From positions 62,001-126,000 of the forward strand of contig NZ_RKRG01000002.1 in NCBI RefSeq assembly GCF_003814835.1: a stretch of 64,000 nt of DNA. Direction: 5' to 3'. Below are positions 55,001 to 64,000 of the stretch, piece by piece. The DNA comes from Methanobrevibacter gottschalkii DSM 11977. GTDB taxonomy: Archaea; Methanobacteriota; Methanobacteria; Methanobacteriales; Methanobacteriaceae. The position numbers were made by a program, and so were the translations under genes. Numbering within the stretch: the stretch's first letter is position 1; every line of letters begins with the position of its first letter. The notes beneath the pieces are model-generated. The model saw only the letters and a list, made by a program, of their open reading frames with translations, was not told the origin of the DNA and did not search any database.

Positions 55001-56323
55001 ATGAAAATAGCTACTATTTTGGGAACTCGGCCTGAGATTATTAAGATGGCTCCTATTATTGATGAGATTTCTAAAAGGAATATTGATCAAATCGTTTTGC
55101 ATACAGGCCAGCATTATGATGAGGAGATGTCTGATACTTTTTTTAGGGATTTGGATATTAGGACTCCGGATTATAATATTCAGGTGGGTTCCGGAACACA
55201 TGGGAAACAGACAGGTTTAATGATGAAAGGTATTGAGAAGGTTCTTCTTGATGAAAAGCCGGACATCGTCTTGGTTCAAGGGGATACAAATGCGGTTTTA
55301 GCAGGTGCTCTTGTCGCATCTAAATTGCATATTGCAATAGGCCATGTTGAAGCCGGACTCAGATCTTTTGATATGACAATGCCTGAAGAAATAAACCGTA
55401 GGGCTGCTGATGTATGCTCAACAATGTATTTTATACCAACAGCCGAATCCGCTATTAATCTTTTAGCTGAGGGGTATTCGAGAAAAAATTTATTCATAAC
55501 TGGAAATACTGTGGTTGATGCTTGTTTTAGACATCTGAAAATTGCTAAAAAAAGAGGAATTAAAGAAAAATCTCTTAAAGAATTAAATATTGATAAAATG
55601 GACAATATTTTAACTTTAACAATGCATAGGGCAGAAAATGTGGATGTTAAGGAAAGGGTTGTCGGTATCATTGAAGCATTAAAAGAATTAGATGATGCGG
55701 ATATTATTTTTCCAATTCATCCAAGGACAAAAAATACACTTGAAAAATTTGGATTATTTGATGAATTAAATAATTTGGAGCATGTTCATATCATAAAACC
55801 ATTGGGTTATCTTGATTTCTTACTTTTAACTTCTGCTTCAACTTTAATTTTAACCGATTCAGGCGGTCTTCAAGAGGAGGCAATAACATTAAGTGTTCCT
55901 TCTTTAACATTGAGATATAATACTGAAAGACCGGAAACGGTAACTGCAGGAGGAAATATTCTTGTAGGGTCAGATAGGGAAGCTATTGTATCTAATGCCC
56001 GTAAAATTCTTGATAATAAAAATTTTGCAGATAAAATGAAAAATGCTATAAACCCATATGGTCAAGGGGATTCTGCAAAATTAACTGTAGATGCAATTGA
56101 AGATTATCATGCTCGCGGATTATTGGATATTGTTGCACCTGAGGATATAATGAATTCATTTAAAAGAAAAATGAAAAACATTCGTGAAGATATTTCTGTT
56201 AAAGATTTTGAAAGAAAAGAGAATGCACTTGTTCACATGGTTTTTGATGGGAAAAATATGCAATTTCCCACTGATGAGTTGAATTTAAATGGTATGGTGA
56301 TTAATTATGACAAAAGAGAATGA
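55001..56323 (+). CDS. wecB: UDP-N-acetylglucosamine 2-epimerase
   Basis: The enzyme interconverts UDP-GlcNAc and UDP-ManNAc for envelope or glycoprotein sugars. Family residues are in place: [33 protein letters not shown] and the uridine site [10 protein letters not shown]. At 440 residues it exceeds the usual 370 or so by a C-terminal extension of about 65 residues (from [10 protein letters not shown]), whose role is unknown. It overlaps mfnD by 17 bases, an odd link between surface sugars and a methanogenesis cofactor. Confidence 0.9.
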   Translation: MKIATILGTRPEIIKMAPIIDEISKRNIDQIVLHTGQHYDEEMSDTFFRDLDIRTPDYNIQVGSGTHGKQTGLMMKGIEKVLLDEKPDIVLVQGDTNAVLAGALVASKLHIAIGHVEAGLRSFDMTMPEEINRRAADVCSTMYFIPTAESAINLLAEGYSRKNLFITGNTVVDACFRHLKIAKKRGIKEKSLKELNIDKMDNILTLTMHRAENVDVKERVVGIIEALKELDDADIIFPIHPRTKNTLEKFGLFDELNNLEHVHIIKPLGYLDFLLLTSASTLILTDSGGLQEEAITLSVPSLTLRYNTERPETVTAGGNILVGSDREAIVSNARKILDNKNFADKMKNAINPYGQGDSAKLTVDAIEDYHARGLLDIVAPEDIMNSFKRKMKNIREDISVKDFERKENALVHMVFDGKNMQFPTDELNLNGMVINYDKRE

Positions 56324-57395
56324 ATCTATATTGGTATTTGAATACTTCACTGCTTCTGGTGAAAAGGATAAATGCATTATTTCTGAAGCTGAAGCGTTAT
56401 TATTTTCACTTTTAGATGATTTAAAAGAATTCAACGTTGATTTGATTATTAATGAATCTTATGGCAGTGTTGTAAAAAATTATGGTAATGTAAATCCAAT
56501 CTTAATTAATCAGGATGTAGTTTCATGGCTTGAAGAGAATGCAGATCAATTTAATAAAGCTATTTTTATCTCAGCAGAAAACAATAATAATCTCTACAAC
56601 ATTACTAAGATTTTAGAAGAAAATGATGTGAAGATATACAATTCTTCAGCTGAAGCTTGCTTAAAGTCATCTGATAAATATGAAACTTATGAAGCATTAC
56701 CGAATACAATTCCTCAACCAAGATCATTTAGATTTAAAATTGATTCTAAAGGCTATTGGAAAAGAGCAATTGAAAATTTACATGAAAGATGGCAAGCTGA
56801 AGATCCATTAACTCCTCTTAAATTAATAATAAAACCATTAATGGGTGTGGACTGTGAGGATATTGTAATCATAGAGAAAATCGAAGATTTAACTTTGGAC
56901 TTGGATAAAATTTTTACACCAGGCTCTCGTGTTCTTGTTCAGGAATATATTGAAGGAAGCGATATTAGTGTTAGCTTAATCTCAGATGGTAAAAATGCCC
57001 TTCCAATAAGTTTGAATGAACAGTATGTTGAATTGAAAGAGAATAAAGGAATTTATATGGGTGGAAGATTGCCTTTTGAGTCTAAATTTAAAGATGAAGC
57101 ATTTGATATTGCAACCAAGGCGATTGAATCTATAGAGGGGATGAAAGGTTTTGTCGGTGTTGACTTAAGAATTAATTCGGATGAAAAGGATATTTATTCC
57201 CTTTATTTACTTGAAATTAATTCAAGATTTACAACGCCTTATGTTGGATTAAGCAAAATAGCTAATTTTAACATAAGTAAAACAATAATTGATCTGATTG
57301 ATGGAAATATCAATATTGGTGATTTGGACATTTCGTTAGATGGTGAAATCGAATTTAAAAAGTCAGGAAATTCATTAGAAATTAGGAGAATATAA
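56307..57395 (+). CDS. mfnD: Tyramine-glutamate ligase (methanofuran synthesis)
   Basis: MfnD is an ATP-grasp enzyme that joins glutamate to tyramine in methanofuran biosynthesis. The opening [15 protein letters not shown] is characteristic; the ATP-grasp core follows ([19 protein letters not shown], then [17 protein letters not shown], and the metal-binding [15 protein letters not shown]). GGTGAT inside the wecB end serves as ribosome binding site. Its end supplies AGGAG for mfnF, so both are made together. Confidence 0.85.
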   Translation: MTKENESILVFEYFTASGEKDKCIISEAEALLFSLLDDLKEFNVDLIINESYGSVVKNYGNVNPILINQDVVSWLEENADQFNKAIFISAENNNNLYNITKILEENDVKIYNSSAEACLKSSDKYETYEALPNTIPQPRSFRFKIDSKGYWKRAIENLHERWQAEDPLTPLKLIIKPLMGVDCEDIVIIEKIEDLTLDLDKIFTPGSRVLVQEYIEGSDISVSLISDGKNALPISLNEQYVELKENKGIYMGGRLPFESKFKDEAFDIATKAIESIEGMKGFVGVDLRINSDEKDIYSLYLLEINSRFTTPYVGLSKIANFNISKTIIDLIDGNINIGDLDISLDGEIEFKKSGNSLEIRRI

Positions 57396-57396
57396 A

Positions 57397-58419
57397 ATGA
57401 AGGTGGCAGGATTTGATATTGGTGGTGCGAACACTGATTTAGCAGTCATCGACTTTGATGGTGAGGAAATTAAAAATATTGAAGTTGATTTTGCATATCT
57501 TCCAATGTGGAGTAATAATGATGATTTATCACGAGTTTTAACTGAATTAATCGAAAATATTTGTCCAGTTTCTGAAATTGATGCTGTAGGCATTTCAATG
57601 ACGGCAGAACTTGTTGATGCATATGATACTAAAAAAGATGGAGTTTTGGATGTAGTTAAAAAATGTGAAAAAACATTTGATTGTCCGATAGCATATGTGG
57701 GGATTGATGGGATGTTGTCAAAAGAAGAAATCATTAAAACTCCACTAAAAGCAGCAGCTGCTAATTGGATTGCAACTGCTCAAATTGCAACATTGATTTC
57801 TGATAACTGTATTTTTATTGACACCGGCAGTACAACAACTGATATTATACCGATTAAAGATGGAGTTGAATGTGCAATTGGAAAATCCGACTTTGATAGG
57901 TCTGCTACTGGAGAATTAGTATACACAGGTACCTTAAGAACTAATTTAACAAGTTTTTTAGATAAAATTGAATTAAATGGAAAAGAATATCGTGTAGCTA
58001 GTGAATTATTTGCACAAACTGCTGATGTGTATACTGTTTTGGACTTGATTACTGAAGAGGATTATGTTTGTGATACTTTTGATGGGGAAGGCAAATCAAA
58101 AATTGAATGTGCAAAAAGAATAGCTCGTGTAGTATGTGCTGATCTGGAAATGATGACTATGGATGAGATTGTTGGCATGTCTAAATTCATTCACCAAAAA
58201 CAAGTTGAACAAATCGCTGATGGTTTGAAACAAGTAGTTGAAACTCAAAACTTGGATTTGATTGTTACAACCGGTCTTGGAAAAGATATTCTGGATAAAA
58301 AAGCGGCAGAACTGTTGGGTTTGGAAGTCAAATCTATGGGGGATATATTGACTGATGAAGAGTGTGTTGTTGCACCAGCTATTGGAACTTCTGTAATGAT
58401 GAATAAATATTTAAATTAA
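57397..58419 (+). CDS. mfnF: Methanofuran synthase subunit-type enzyme MfnF (H4MPT-linked C1 pathway family)
   Basis: MfnF couples the aminomethyl-furan unit to gamma-glutamyltyramine in methanofuran synthesis. It has an ASKHA (sugar kinase/Hsp70-like) fold: phosphate 1 loop GFDIGGANTDLAVID at the N-terminus and phosphate 2 IFIDTGSTTTDIIPI near residue 145. The 340-residue length matches the family. It lies 1 base after mfnD, which strongly supports the pathway assignment for both. Confidence 0.85.
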   Translation: MKVAGFDIGGANTDLAVIDFDGEEIKNIEVDFAYLPMWSNNDDLSRVLTELIENICPVSEIDAVGISMTAELVDAYDTKKDGVLDVVKKCEKTFDCPIAYVGIDGMLSKEEIIKTPLKAAAANWIATAQIATLISDNCIFIDTGSTTTDIIPIKDGVECAIGKSDFDRSATGELVYTGTLRTNLTSFLDKIELNGKEYRVASELFAQTADVYTVLDLITEEDYVCDTFDGEGKSKIECAKRIARVVCADLEMMTMDEIVGMSKFIHQKQVEQIADGLKQVVETQNLDLIVTTGLGKDILDKKAAELLGLEVKSMGDILTDEECVVAPAIGTSVMMNKYLN

Positions 58420-58439
58420 AGATTATTATTTTAATCTTT
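58418..58439. terminator. Convergent hairpin between mfnF and carS
   Basis: AAAGATTA and TAATCTTT form an 8-bp stem around a 6-base loop followed by a T run. Only 28 bases separate the two stop codons, so it may end both transcripts. Confidence 0.5.
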
Positions 58440-58447
58440 TTTCAGAA

Positions 58448-59014
58448 TTAGTACCAAACGTCTTTTATACCAAGTAGATATGCACAGGTATTTGCTATTA
58501 AATGTATAACTAATGTTAATATGATTGATATTGCAATAAATAATAAATCTATTTTTACAACTAATGAAACTAGAATTAATGCAATTATTAAGAAATCTAA
58601 TTGATCCAATAATGGAGCAGGTTTTCCACGACCAATACCTAATCTTCTTTTTAAAAAACTGCCCATTGCATCACCTAATAGGGCTCCAAAACCAAGTAAA
58701 AATCCTATTAATATCCCACTGTTAATGTTTGTTACTATTGGAGTTATTATGTATTGTCCATAAGCTGGAAGTATATGCGGAGCAATAAATCCTTGCACGA
58801 TACCGGTTATAATCCCAATAATGGTTCCTGCGAATAATCCTCTCCAGGTTACTCCATCTCCAATCCATCGAATACCGTACCTATCAGATTTTGCAAAATC
58901 AACAGGCATTCCTCCACCAAATAATAATCCCGCACCGTTTGAAAAGTATGCCGGAAGTATGAAATATAGCGTTGTAACACATGCAATAAGTAATATTTGA
59001 ATATTAATAGTCAT
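58448..59014 (-). CDS. carS: CDP-archaeol synthase
   Basis: CarS activates digeranylgeranylglyceryl phosphate with CTP to give the precursor of archaeal polar lipids. The 188-residue membrane protein has about five hydrophobic segments with the family motifs GGGMPVDFAKSDRYGIRWIG and GALLGDAMGSFLKRRLGIGRG, the latter carrying the metal-binding Asp. It is divergent from the tetraether synthase gene, another lipid enzyme. Confidence 0.93.
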   Translation of the reverse strand: MTINIQILLIACVTTLYFILPAYFSNGAGLLFGGGMPVDFAKSDRYGIRWIGDGVTWRGLFAGTIIGIITGIVQGFIAPHILPAYGQYIITPIVTNINSGILIGFLLGFGALLGDAMGSFLKRRLGIGRGKPAPLLDQLDFLIIALILVSLVVKIDLLFIAISIILTLVIHLIANTCAYLLGIKDVWY

Positions 59015-59152
59015 TTAATTTATCTCCAAATTATATTTTATGTAAAAACTACTATATATTAATTAAGTTTAAATATTACAATTATTTAAATATAATAATA
59101 ATATATAAGTTTACTATAATAATTGAAGAATTATTAATGAGGGTGATTTTTT

Positions 59153-60661
59153 TTGAAAATTAAAAGTACAAAAAGTTTATGCCCTGAGTGTGGTAAACCA
59201 ATTGATGCAGAAGTTTATGATGAAGATGGTAAAGTTTTCATTAAAAAAACTTGTGATGAGCATGGTGAGTTTATTAACACTTATTGGGGTGATGATGAAT
59301 TGTATAATAGGGCTAATAACTATCTTCCATCAATAACTTCTATTGAAAATCCATGCATTGAGGATACTGCTAGTTGCCCTAGTAATTGTGGTTTATGTTC
59401 AAAACACGAAACATCAACTGTTTTAGGTTTAATCGATGTAACAAATAGATGTAATTTAAGATGCCCTGTTTGTTTTGCTAATGCGGCTGCTGCAGGATAT
59501 GTATATGAGCCTACACAAGATGAAATTAGGCAAATGCTTAAGAACCTAAGGAATCTAAAACCAAATCCAACTCCTGCTATACAATATGCCGGTGGAGAAC
59601 CAACGGTTAGAAAAGACATTGTTGAACTTATTGCAATGGCCAAAGAAGAAGGTTTTACTCATGTTCAAATAGCTACTAATGGAATAAGGCTGGCTAAAAG
59701 GGAAAACTTGGCTAAAGATTTAAAAGCGGCTGGGTTAAACACAGTTTACTTGGCATTTGATGGGGTAACTCCAGAACCTTATATTAATAATCGGGGTAAA
59801 GATTTACTTCCATTTAAATTAGAGGCAATTGAAAATTGTAGAAAAGCAGGTTTAGGTGTTGTACTGGTTCCTACATTAATTAAAGGAATTAATGATCATC
59901 AAATTGGTGAAATAATTAAATTTGCATTTGATAATAATGATATTATTTATGGAGTTAATTTCCAGCCTGTTTCATTCTCTGGAAGAACTCCTGCTGATCA
60001 AGTTGAAGCTCAAAGAATTACAATTCCCGACTTTGTTAAAATCATTGAAGAACAGACTGAAGGTCAAGTTAAAACCACTGATTTCTATCCGCCATCTGCT
60101 GTTGAACCAGTTGCAAGATTCATCTCTGCACTTGATGGTGAAGAAAGACCACCAGTTACATTAAACTGCCACCAGCACTGTGGTGTAGGTACTTATGTGT
60201 TTAGAGAAAAGACTGAAGGGTCTGGAAGAGATAAATTAATTCCAATTACAAATTTTATTGATGTTGAAGGATTATTTGAAAAATTAGATGAATATGCAGA
60301 TAAACTTATTGAAGGTAAGTTTGGTGCTCGCAAGAAAGTTATAGCTAGTGTTACTAAAAACCTTCCAAAATTAATACATCCTAGTAAAACTCCGGATTAC
60401 TTAGATATTAAGAAGATTTTATTTGATGTATTTGCTAAAAGGTCTTACAGTGCATTAGGGGATTTTTCTAAAGACGCAATGCTTATTTCATGTATGCATT
60501 TCATGGATCCATTTAACTTTGATGAAGACAGGGTTAAAAAATGTGTTATCCATTATGCAACTCCGGATGGTAGAATTATTCCATTCTGTACCATGAATTC
60601 AATATATCGTCAAAGTGTTGAGCAAAATTTTGCAAAACCTTTAAAACAAAAAAAAGAATAA
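59153..60661 (+). CDS. tes: Radical SAM tetraether lipid synthase
   Basis: Tes joins the phytanyl chains of two archaeol lipids into membrane-spanning tetraethers. The radical SAM cluster is C100-x3-C104-x2-C107 (CNLRCPVC). Extra cysteine sets for auxiliary clusters occur at the N-terminus (CPECG, CPSNCGLC) and in the C-terminal part (LNCHQHCG, and cysteines around SCMHFMD). The 502-residue length and layout match the MJ0619/MA_1486 family. The start codon is TTG after GGGTGAT. Confidence 0.85.
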   Translation: MKIKSTKSLCPECGKPIDAEVYDEDGKVFIKKTCDEHGEFINTYWGDDELYNRANNYLPSITSIENPCIEDTASCPSNCGLCSKHETSTVLGLIDVTNRCNLRCPVCFANAAAAGYVYEPTQDEIRQMLKNLRNLKPNPTPAIQYAGGEPTVRKDIVELIAMAKEEGFTHVQIATNGIRLAKRENLAKDLKAAGLNTVYLAFDGVTPEPYINNRGKDLLPFKLEAIENCRKAGLGVVLVPTLIKGINDHQIGEIIKFAFDNNDIIYGVNFQPVSFSGRTPADQVEAQRITIPDFVKIIEEQTEGQVKTTDFYPPSAVEPVARFISALDGEERPPVTLNCHQHCGVGTYVFREKTEGSGRDKLIPITNFIDVEGLFEKLDEYADKLIEGKFGARKKVIASVTKNLPKLIHPSKTPDYLDIKKILFDVFAKRSYSALGDFSKDAMLISCMHFMDPFNFDEDRVKKCVIHYATPDGRIIPFCTMNSIYRQSVEQNFAKPLKQKKE

Positions 60662-60747
60662 TTTAATTTTTAAATCACCTTAACTTATTTTGTATTTGGA
60701 AAAATCCCAAATACTCATTTTTTCAATTCAATTTTATTGTGATGTTT

Positions 60748-61233
60748 ATGGATATTATTAAAGGAAAAACATGGACTTTTGGGGAGAATATTGATACTGA
60801 TGTTATTATCCCCGGAAGATATTTAAGAACATTCAATCCACAAGATTTAGCTGATCATGTCCTAGAAGGTGAAAGGCCGGATTTTACACAGAATGTCCAA
60901 AAAGGAGATATTATTGTTGCTGATGAAAACTTTGGCTGTGGTTCATCAAGAGAACAAGCACCAGTAGCTATTAAAACAGCAGGTGTTAGTGCAATCGTTG
61001 CAAAATCATTTGCAAGAATTTTTTATAGAAATGCAATTAATATTGGGCTGCCAGTTATTGTTAGTGATATTGAAGCTGAAGATGGGGATGTAATAAGTAT
61101 TGATCTGTCTGAAGGCAAATTGGTTAATGAAACTACTGGTGATAGCAAAAATTTTGAACCGTTCAAAGAGTTCATGTTAAATATATTGGAAGATGGTGGT
61201 TTAGTTAATCATTATCTTAATGAATCTGATTAA
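60748..61233 (+). CDS. leuD: 3-isopropylmalate dehydratase/homoaconitase small subunit
   Basis: The 161-residue swivel subunit works with a large LeuC/HacA-type Fe-S subunit not present here. The substrate-recognition loop reads YLRT (residues 25-28), which in methanogen homologs is associated with the broad-range homoaconitase HacB (coenzyme B synthesis) rather than strict isopropylmalate isomerase, so hacB is a serious alternative name. FGCGSSREQAP is the family motif. The ATG at 60748 is preferred, with GTGAT upstream; GTG 60739 and ATG 60742 are alternatives. Confidence 0.88.
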   Translation: MDIIKGKTWTFGENIDTDVIIPGRYLRTFNPQDLADHVLEGERPDFTQNVQKGDIIVADENFGCGSSREQAPVAIKTAGVSAIVAKSFARIFYRNAINIGLPVIVSDIEAEDGDVISIDLSEGKLVNETTGDSKNFEPFKEFMLNILEDGGLVNHYLNESD

Positions 61234-61246
61234 GGAGGCATAAAAA

Positions 61247-61876
61247 ATGGAATGTCCAATTTGTGGTTCTGATAATGTTGAAATTTTAAACGCAAAACAA
61301 AAATCATCTAAAAAAAAGCTTATGGAGGAATATTTATTAAAATGTGAAGACTGTGGTCATGTTTTTAAAGATATTTTCTCTGCAAAAAAACCTAAACCTT
61401 ATAGGTTAATTATTTCTGCACATGATAAGTCTCATAAAACCACTATTGATTTATCACCAAGCGATGAACTTAAAAGTGGTGATGTCCTACTTTCTGATTT
61501 AGGTCAAGTTGAAGTGACCAGTATTGAAGTTGGGGATAAAAGAGTAAATAAAGCAAAAATTGAAGATATTAATACTATATGGGCAGCATCTACTGAAATT
61601 CCGGCACGTATAGGTTTTTCAGTAGATTTGCACGGCGAAGTTGATTCTTACAAATTAGATTTGGAAAGGGATTTTGAAATAGCCCCTGGTGATATTGTTA
61701 AAATAGACAAACACATTGTAAAAGTTCATGTTATTAAAACTAAAGATAGAAAATTAACTTCTGGATTTGCAAAAGCGGAAGTTATAAAAAGAGTTTATTC
61801 AAAACCAGTTAAATTTAATAATTTTGATTATGATTTGACTAAGGACATATTTAAGAAAACTAAAAAATCTTCCTAG
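61247..61876 (+). CDS. HVO_0476-type zinc finger protein
   Basis: A 209-residue archaeal protein of unknown function. The N-terminal zinc ribbon (CPICGS and CEDCGHVF) is followed by a beta-rich domain (SAHDKSHKTTIDLSPSDEL and IWAASTEIPARIGFSVDL). AAGGAGGC precedes the ATG, 13 bases after leuD. It lies between leuD and the tRNA methylthiotransferase gene on the same strand, possibly one operon; nucleic-acid binding is plausible. Confidence 0.85.
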   Translation: MECPICGSDNVEILNAKQKSSKKKLMEEYLLKCEDCGHVFKDIFSAKKPKPYRLIISAHDKSHKTTIDLSPSDELKSGDVLLSDLGQVEVTSIEVGDKRVNKAKIEDINTIWAASTEIPARIGFSVDLHGEVDSYKLDLERDFEIAPGDIVKIDKHIVKVHVIKTKDRKLTSGFAKAEVIKRVYSKPVKFNNFDYDLTKDIFKKTKKSS

Positions 61877-61888
61877 AGTGAAAATAAA

Positions 61889-63166
61889 ATGAAAGTATAT
61901 ATTGAATCTTACGGTTGCACATTTAATAAAGCTGATGGACAGATTATAGCAGGTAATCTACAAGAAAATGATATTGATATTGTAGGGTCTATGGAAGAAG
62001 CAGATGTTATTATTGTAAATACATGTTATGTTAAGTTACCTACTGAAAATAAAGTTACTTATAGAATTCAAAAGCTTCAAAACGATTTTCCAGATAAAAA
62101 AATCATCGTTGGTGGATGCATGGTCGAAATCGACCCTGAAAAATTGGATAAAGTTGCTCCTAATGCTTCATGGATTGGACCTCATCAGTTAAATAAATCT
62201 GCAGAGGTTGTTAAATCCACATATTGTGGTGAAGTCGTTCGTGAGTCCGGATTTTCAAAGGAGTCTAAAGTTGATGTTCCTAAAGTCATGGATGATAGTC
62301 TGATTCATATTATCCAAATATGTGAAGGTTGTTTGGGTGCATGCACATTCTGTTGCACACGTTTTGCTCGTGGACCATTGAATAGCTATCCTATTGAAGA
62401 TATTAAGGAAGAAGCAAGAAAAGCTATTGAACAGGGTGCCTGTGAAATTCAGCTTACCGCACAAGATACTGCAGCGTTCGGTAAAGATAGTGGTGAAAAA
62501 CTATCTGATTTAATCAAAGAAGTGGCTAATTTAGATGGGGATTTTCGTATTCGTGTTGGAATGATGCATCCTAAAAATATTTTAAATGATGTTGATGAAA
62601 TCATCGATGCGATGAAACATCCGAAGGTATATAATTTCATCCATTTGCCTATTCAAAGTGGAAGTGATAAAGTTTTATCAGACATGAGGAGAGGGCATAG
62701 TGTTAATCAATATCTTGATATTGTCTCAAAATTTAAAAGTGAAATTCCTAGTTTAACTTTGGCTGTTGATATTATTGTGGGTTATCCAACTGAAAGTGAG
62801 GAGGATTTTAATTTAACTGTTGAATTACTTGAAAAAATAAAACCAAGTTTAATTCATTTATCAAAATATCAACACAGAAAAGGTGCAGTTTCTTCTTCAC
62901 TTCCTGAAATTCCTCATGAAACTATGAAGAGAAGATCAAAATTTTTATCTGAGATTAAATCAAAAATAACTGAAGAAGAAAATAAAGAATTAGTTAATTC
63001 CAATCAGAAAGTCTTAGTCATTGAAAAAGGTTCTAAAGGAGGATTTATTGCAAAAACTAATTCTTATATTCCTGTAATTGTTGATAATGTTAGCTTAGGA
63101 ACTTTTGTTGACGTAAAAATAACTGATGCAACTGCTACTTATCTTAAAAGTGAATTATTGGGATAA
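61889..63166 (+). CDS. tRNA (t6A37) methylthiotransferase, MtaB-like
   Basis: The enzyme adds a methylthio group to t6A at position 37 of ANN-decoding tRNAs. Three domains are visible: an N-terminal cluster domain (ESYGCTFNKADGQ, NTCYVK, GGCM), the radical SAM core with C148-x3-C152-x2-C155, and a C-terminal TRAM domain (about residues 365-425). The 425 residues match archaeal e-MtaB. It follows the zinc-finger gene by 12 bases. Confidence 0.93.
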   Translation: MKVYIESYGCTFNKADGQIIAGNLQENDIDIVGSMEEADVIIVNTCYVKLPTENKVTYRIQKLQNDFPDKKIIVGGCMVEIDPEKLDKVAPNASWIGPHQLNKSAEVVKSTYCGEVVRESGFSKESKVDVPKVMDDSLIHIIQICEGCLGACTFCCTRFARGPLNSYPIEDIKEEARKAIEQGACEIQLTAQDTAAFGKDSGEKLSDLIKEVANLDGDFRIRVGMMHPKNILNDVDEIIDAMKHPKVYNFIHLPIQSGSDKVLSDMRRGHSVNQYLDIVSKFKSEIPSLTLAVDIIVGYPTESEEDFNLTVELLEKIKPSLIHLSKYQHRKGAVSSSLPEIPHETMKRRSKFLSEIKSKITEEENKELVNSNQKVLVIEKGSKGGFIAKTNSYIPVIVDNVSLGTFVDVKITDATATYLKSELLG

Positions 63167-63320
63167 TTTTTTTTATTTTTTTATTTATCTTATTTTTCCA
63201 TATTGATGTTACTTTTTTCCTTAATTTTTTATAATACTTATAATTTTTTCCTAAATCTGAAAGTATATTCTGATAGGTGATAAGTTATAATATAAGGGTG
63301 AAATAAGCATTTTTACCGAT

Positions 63321-63332
63321 ACCTTTATATAC
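63321..63332 (+). promoter_or_regulatory. TATA box of the histone gene
   Basis: CTTTATATACTA preceded by ACCGATAC lies about 40 bases before the histone ATG (63367), which gives a leader of about 15 bases containing GGAGGTG. Confidence 0.6.
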
Positions 63333-63366
63333 TATTGTGTACTATCTTTTAATTGGAGGTGTCATT

Positions 63367-63567
63367 ATGAGTGAATTACCAATCGCACCAGTCGGTCGTA
63401 TCTTAAAAAATGCTGGCGCACAAAGAATTAGTGATGATGCAAAAATTGCATTAGCTGAAGCATTAGAAGAAAAAGGTGACGAAATCGCACAAAAAGCTGT
63501 TAATTTCGCACGCCACGCTGGTAGAAAAACTGTAAAAGCTGAAGATATCAAATTAGCAATCAAATAG
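63367..63567 (+). CDS. Archaeal histone
   Basis: A 66-residue histone-fold protein that wraps DNA as dimers and longer stacks. The sequence runs [20 protein letters not shown], then the long central helix, then the DNA-binding loop [17 protein letters not shown], with no tails. The start is the ATG at 63367, with GGAGGTG 6-12 bases upstream. It has its own promoter and a downstream hairpin. GC-richer codon choice than its neighbours suits a highly expressed gene. Confidence 0.97.
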   Translation: MSELPIAPVGRILKNAGAQRISDDAKIALAEALEEKGDEIAQKAVNFARHAGRKTVKAEDIKLAIK

Positions 63568-63615
63568 ATTTTCTAATTAGTTATTTTTAAAAAAGCTTTT
63601 AATTAATAAAATCTA

Positions 63616-63636
63616 TTGGCCATTTTTCTTGGTCAA
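63616..63636 (+). terminator. Histone gene terminator
   Basis: TTGGCCA and TGGTCAA pair (one G-U) around a 7-base loop and are followed by eight T residues. Confidence 0.55.
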
Positions 63637-63687
63637 TTTTTTTTATTTTTAAATTTTACATTGCTAGTTCTATTCAACTAAGAAAGC

Positions 63688-63697
63688 TTTATATATT
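63688..63697 (+). promoter_or_regulatory. TATA box of the tRNA pair
   Basis: CTTTATATATTA centred near 63692, about 35 bases before the first tRNA, a usual position for an archaeal stable-RNA promoter driving both tRNAs. Confidence 0.6.
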
Positions 63698-63726
63698 ACT
63701 TTTTACAAAGTATAATATGTTGTGTA

Positions 63727-63798
63727 GGACCGGTGGTCTAGGGGTATGATTCCTCTTTGACGTGGAGGAGATCACGAGTTCGAATCTCGTTCGGTCCA
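63727..63798 (+). tRNA. tRNA-Val (GAC)
   Basis: The full cloverleaf is visible: acceptor GGACCGG/TCGGTCC, anticodon stem CCTCT/GGAGG with loop TTGACGT giving anticodon GAC, T arm with GTTCGAATC, discriminator A. CCA is not encoded. The tRNA-Phe gene follows after 3 bases. Confidence 0.95.
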
Positions 63799-63801
63799 TA
63801 T

Positions 63802-63874
63802 GCCATGGTAGTTCAGATGGGAGAACGCTAGACTGAAGATCTAGATGTCGCTGGTTCAAGTCCGGCCCATGGCA
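63802..63874 (+). tRNA. tRNA-Phe (GAA)
   Basis: Acceptor GCCATGG/CCATGGC, D arm GTTC/GAAC, anticodon stem CTAGA/TCTAG with loop CTGAAGA giving anticodon GAA, T loop GTTCAAGTC, discriminator A, no encoded CCA. Cotranscribed with tRNA-Val. The remaining bases to the window end show no gene. Confidence 0.95.
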
Positions 63875-64000
63875 TTACTTTTTATCTGTTTTTATTAATT
63901 TCCAGAATATACTTATTTTAGGATTTTTCAATTTTAATTAATTGTGATGGTTTAGCATATTAAATATGGTGATGGTTTTTTAATCTATAATGTGATAGGT

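Overview
The window is archaeal DNA from a hydrogenotrophic methanogen of the Methanobrevibacter type; M. smithii or a close relative is my best guess from gene content, but I could not test the species. The evidence is an archaeal histone, methanofuran biosynthesis genes (mfnD, mfnF), tetraether lipid synthase and CarS, the RibL-type FAD synthetase, strongly AT-rich DNA, archaeal TATA boxes (several at leaderless spacing) and GGTGAT-type ribosome binding sites.

Positions 1 to about 12,750 are an integrated tailed-virus element. It starts inside a large terminase gene on the plus strand. Where portal and capsid genes would normally follow, there is instead a ROK-kinase remnant and a plus-strand cargo cassette: a DUF4365 protein, a small protein, a zinc-finger DUF4145 protein and an unknown 331-residue protein. 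A minus-strand early operon follows (10,702 down to 5,928), with several small genes, a recombination-type protein and a broken primase-helicase. It ends in an iteron-like GTAAC/GTTAC array that looks like a replication origin. A silent 0.9 kb control region and a tyrosine recombinase close the element. With the late genes missing and several reading frames broken, it looks defective, unless some of the indels are sequencing errors.

From 12,806 to 19,349 there is a mostly minus-strand housekeeping block: AMMECR1, TldD, an Fe-S/FAD GMC-type oxidoreductase, PyrI, flavodoxin, ArgC, RibL and HisA. From 19,434 to 32,641 two transporter clusters follow. The first is an AraC-type regulator with a YbtPQ-like ABC pair and an ECF importer, a set more typical of gut bacteria. 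The second is a LolD/MacB-type ATPase with two paralogous giant FtsX permeases. Each cluster is preceded by a TTTAGG-N4-CCTAAA palindrome resembling DtxR-family metal-regulator operators, so both may belong to one metal-responsive regulon.

From 32,681 to 38,452 there are a DUF4012 protein, a frameshifted DUF2124 gene, an ArsR repressor with a P1B-type Zn/Cd-exporting ATPase, and a MATE exporter. From 38,449 to 53,730 lies a duplicated nickel/peptide-type ABC system with three binding proteins, two permease pairs and two nearly identical ATPase pairs. It is interrupted by a small inverted-repeat element and carries repeated GTATTAC boxes about 32 bp apart at three promoters. From 53,844 to the end there are housekeeping genes: TruA, WecB, MfnD, MfnF, CarS, tetraether synthase, a LeuD/HacB small subunit, a zinc-finger protein, an MtaB-like tRNA methylthiotransferase, a histone and tRNA-Val/tRNA-Phe.
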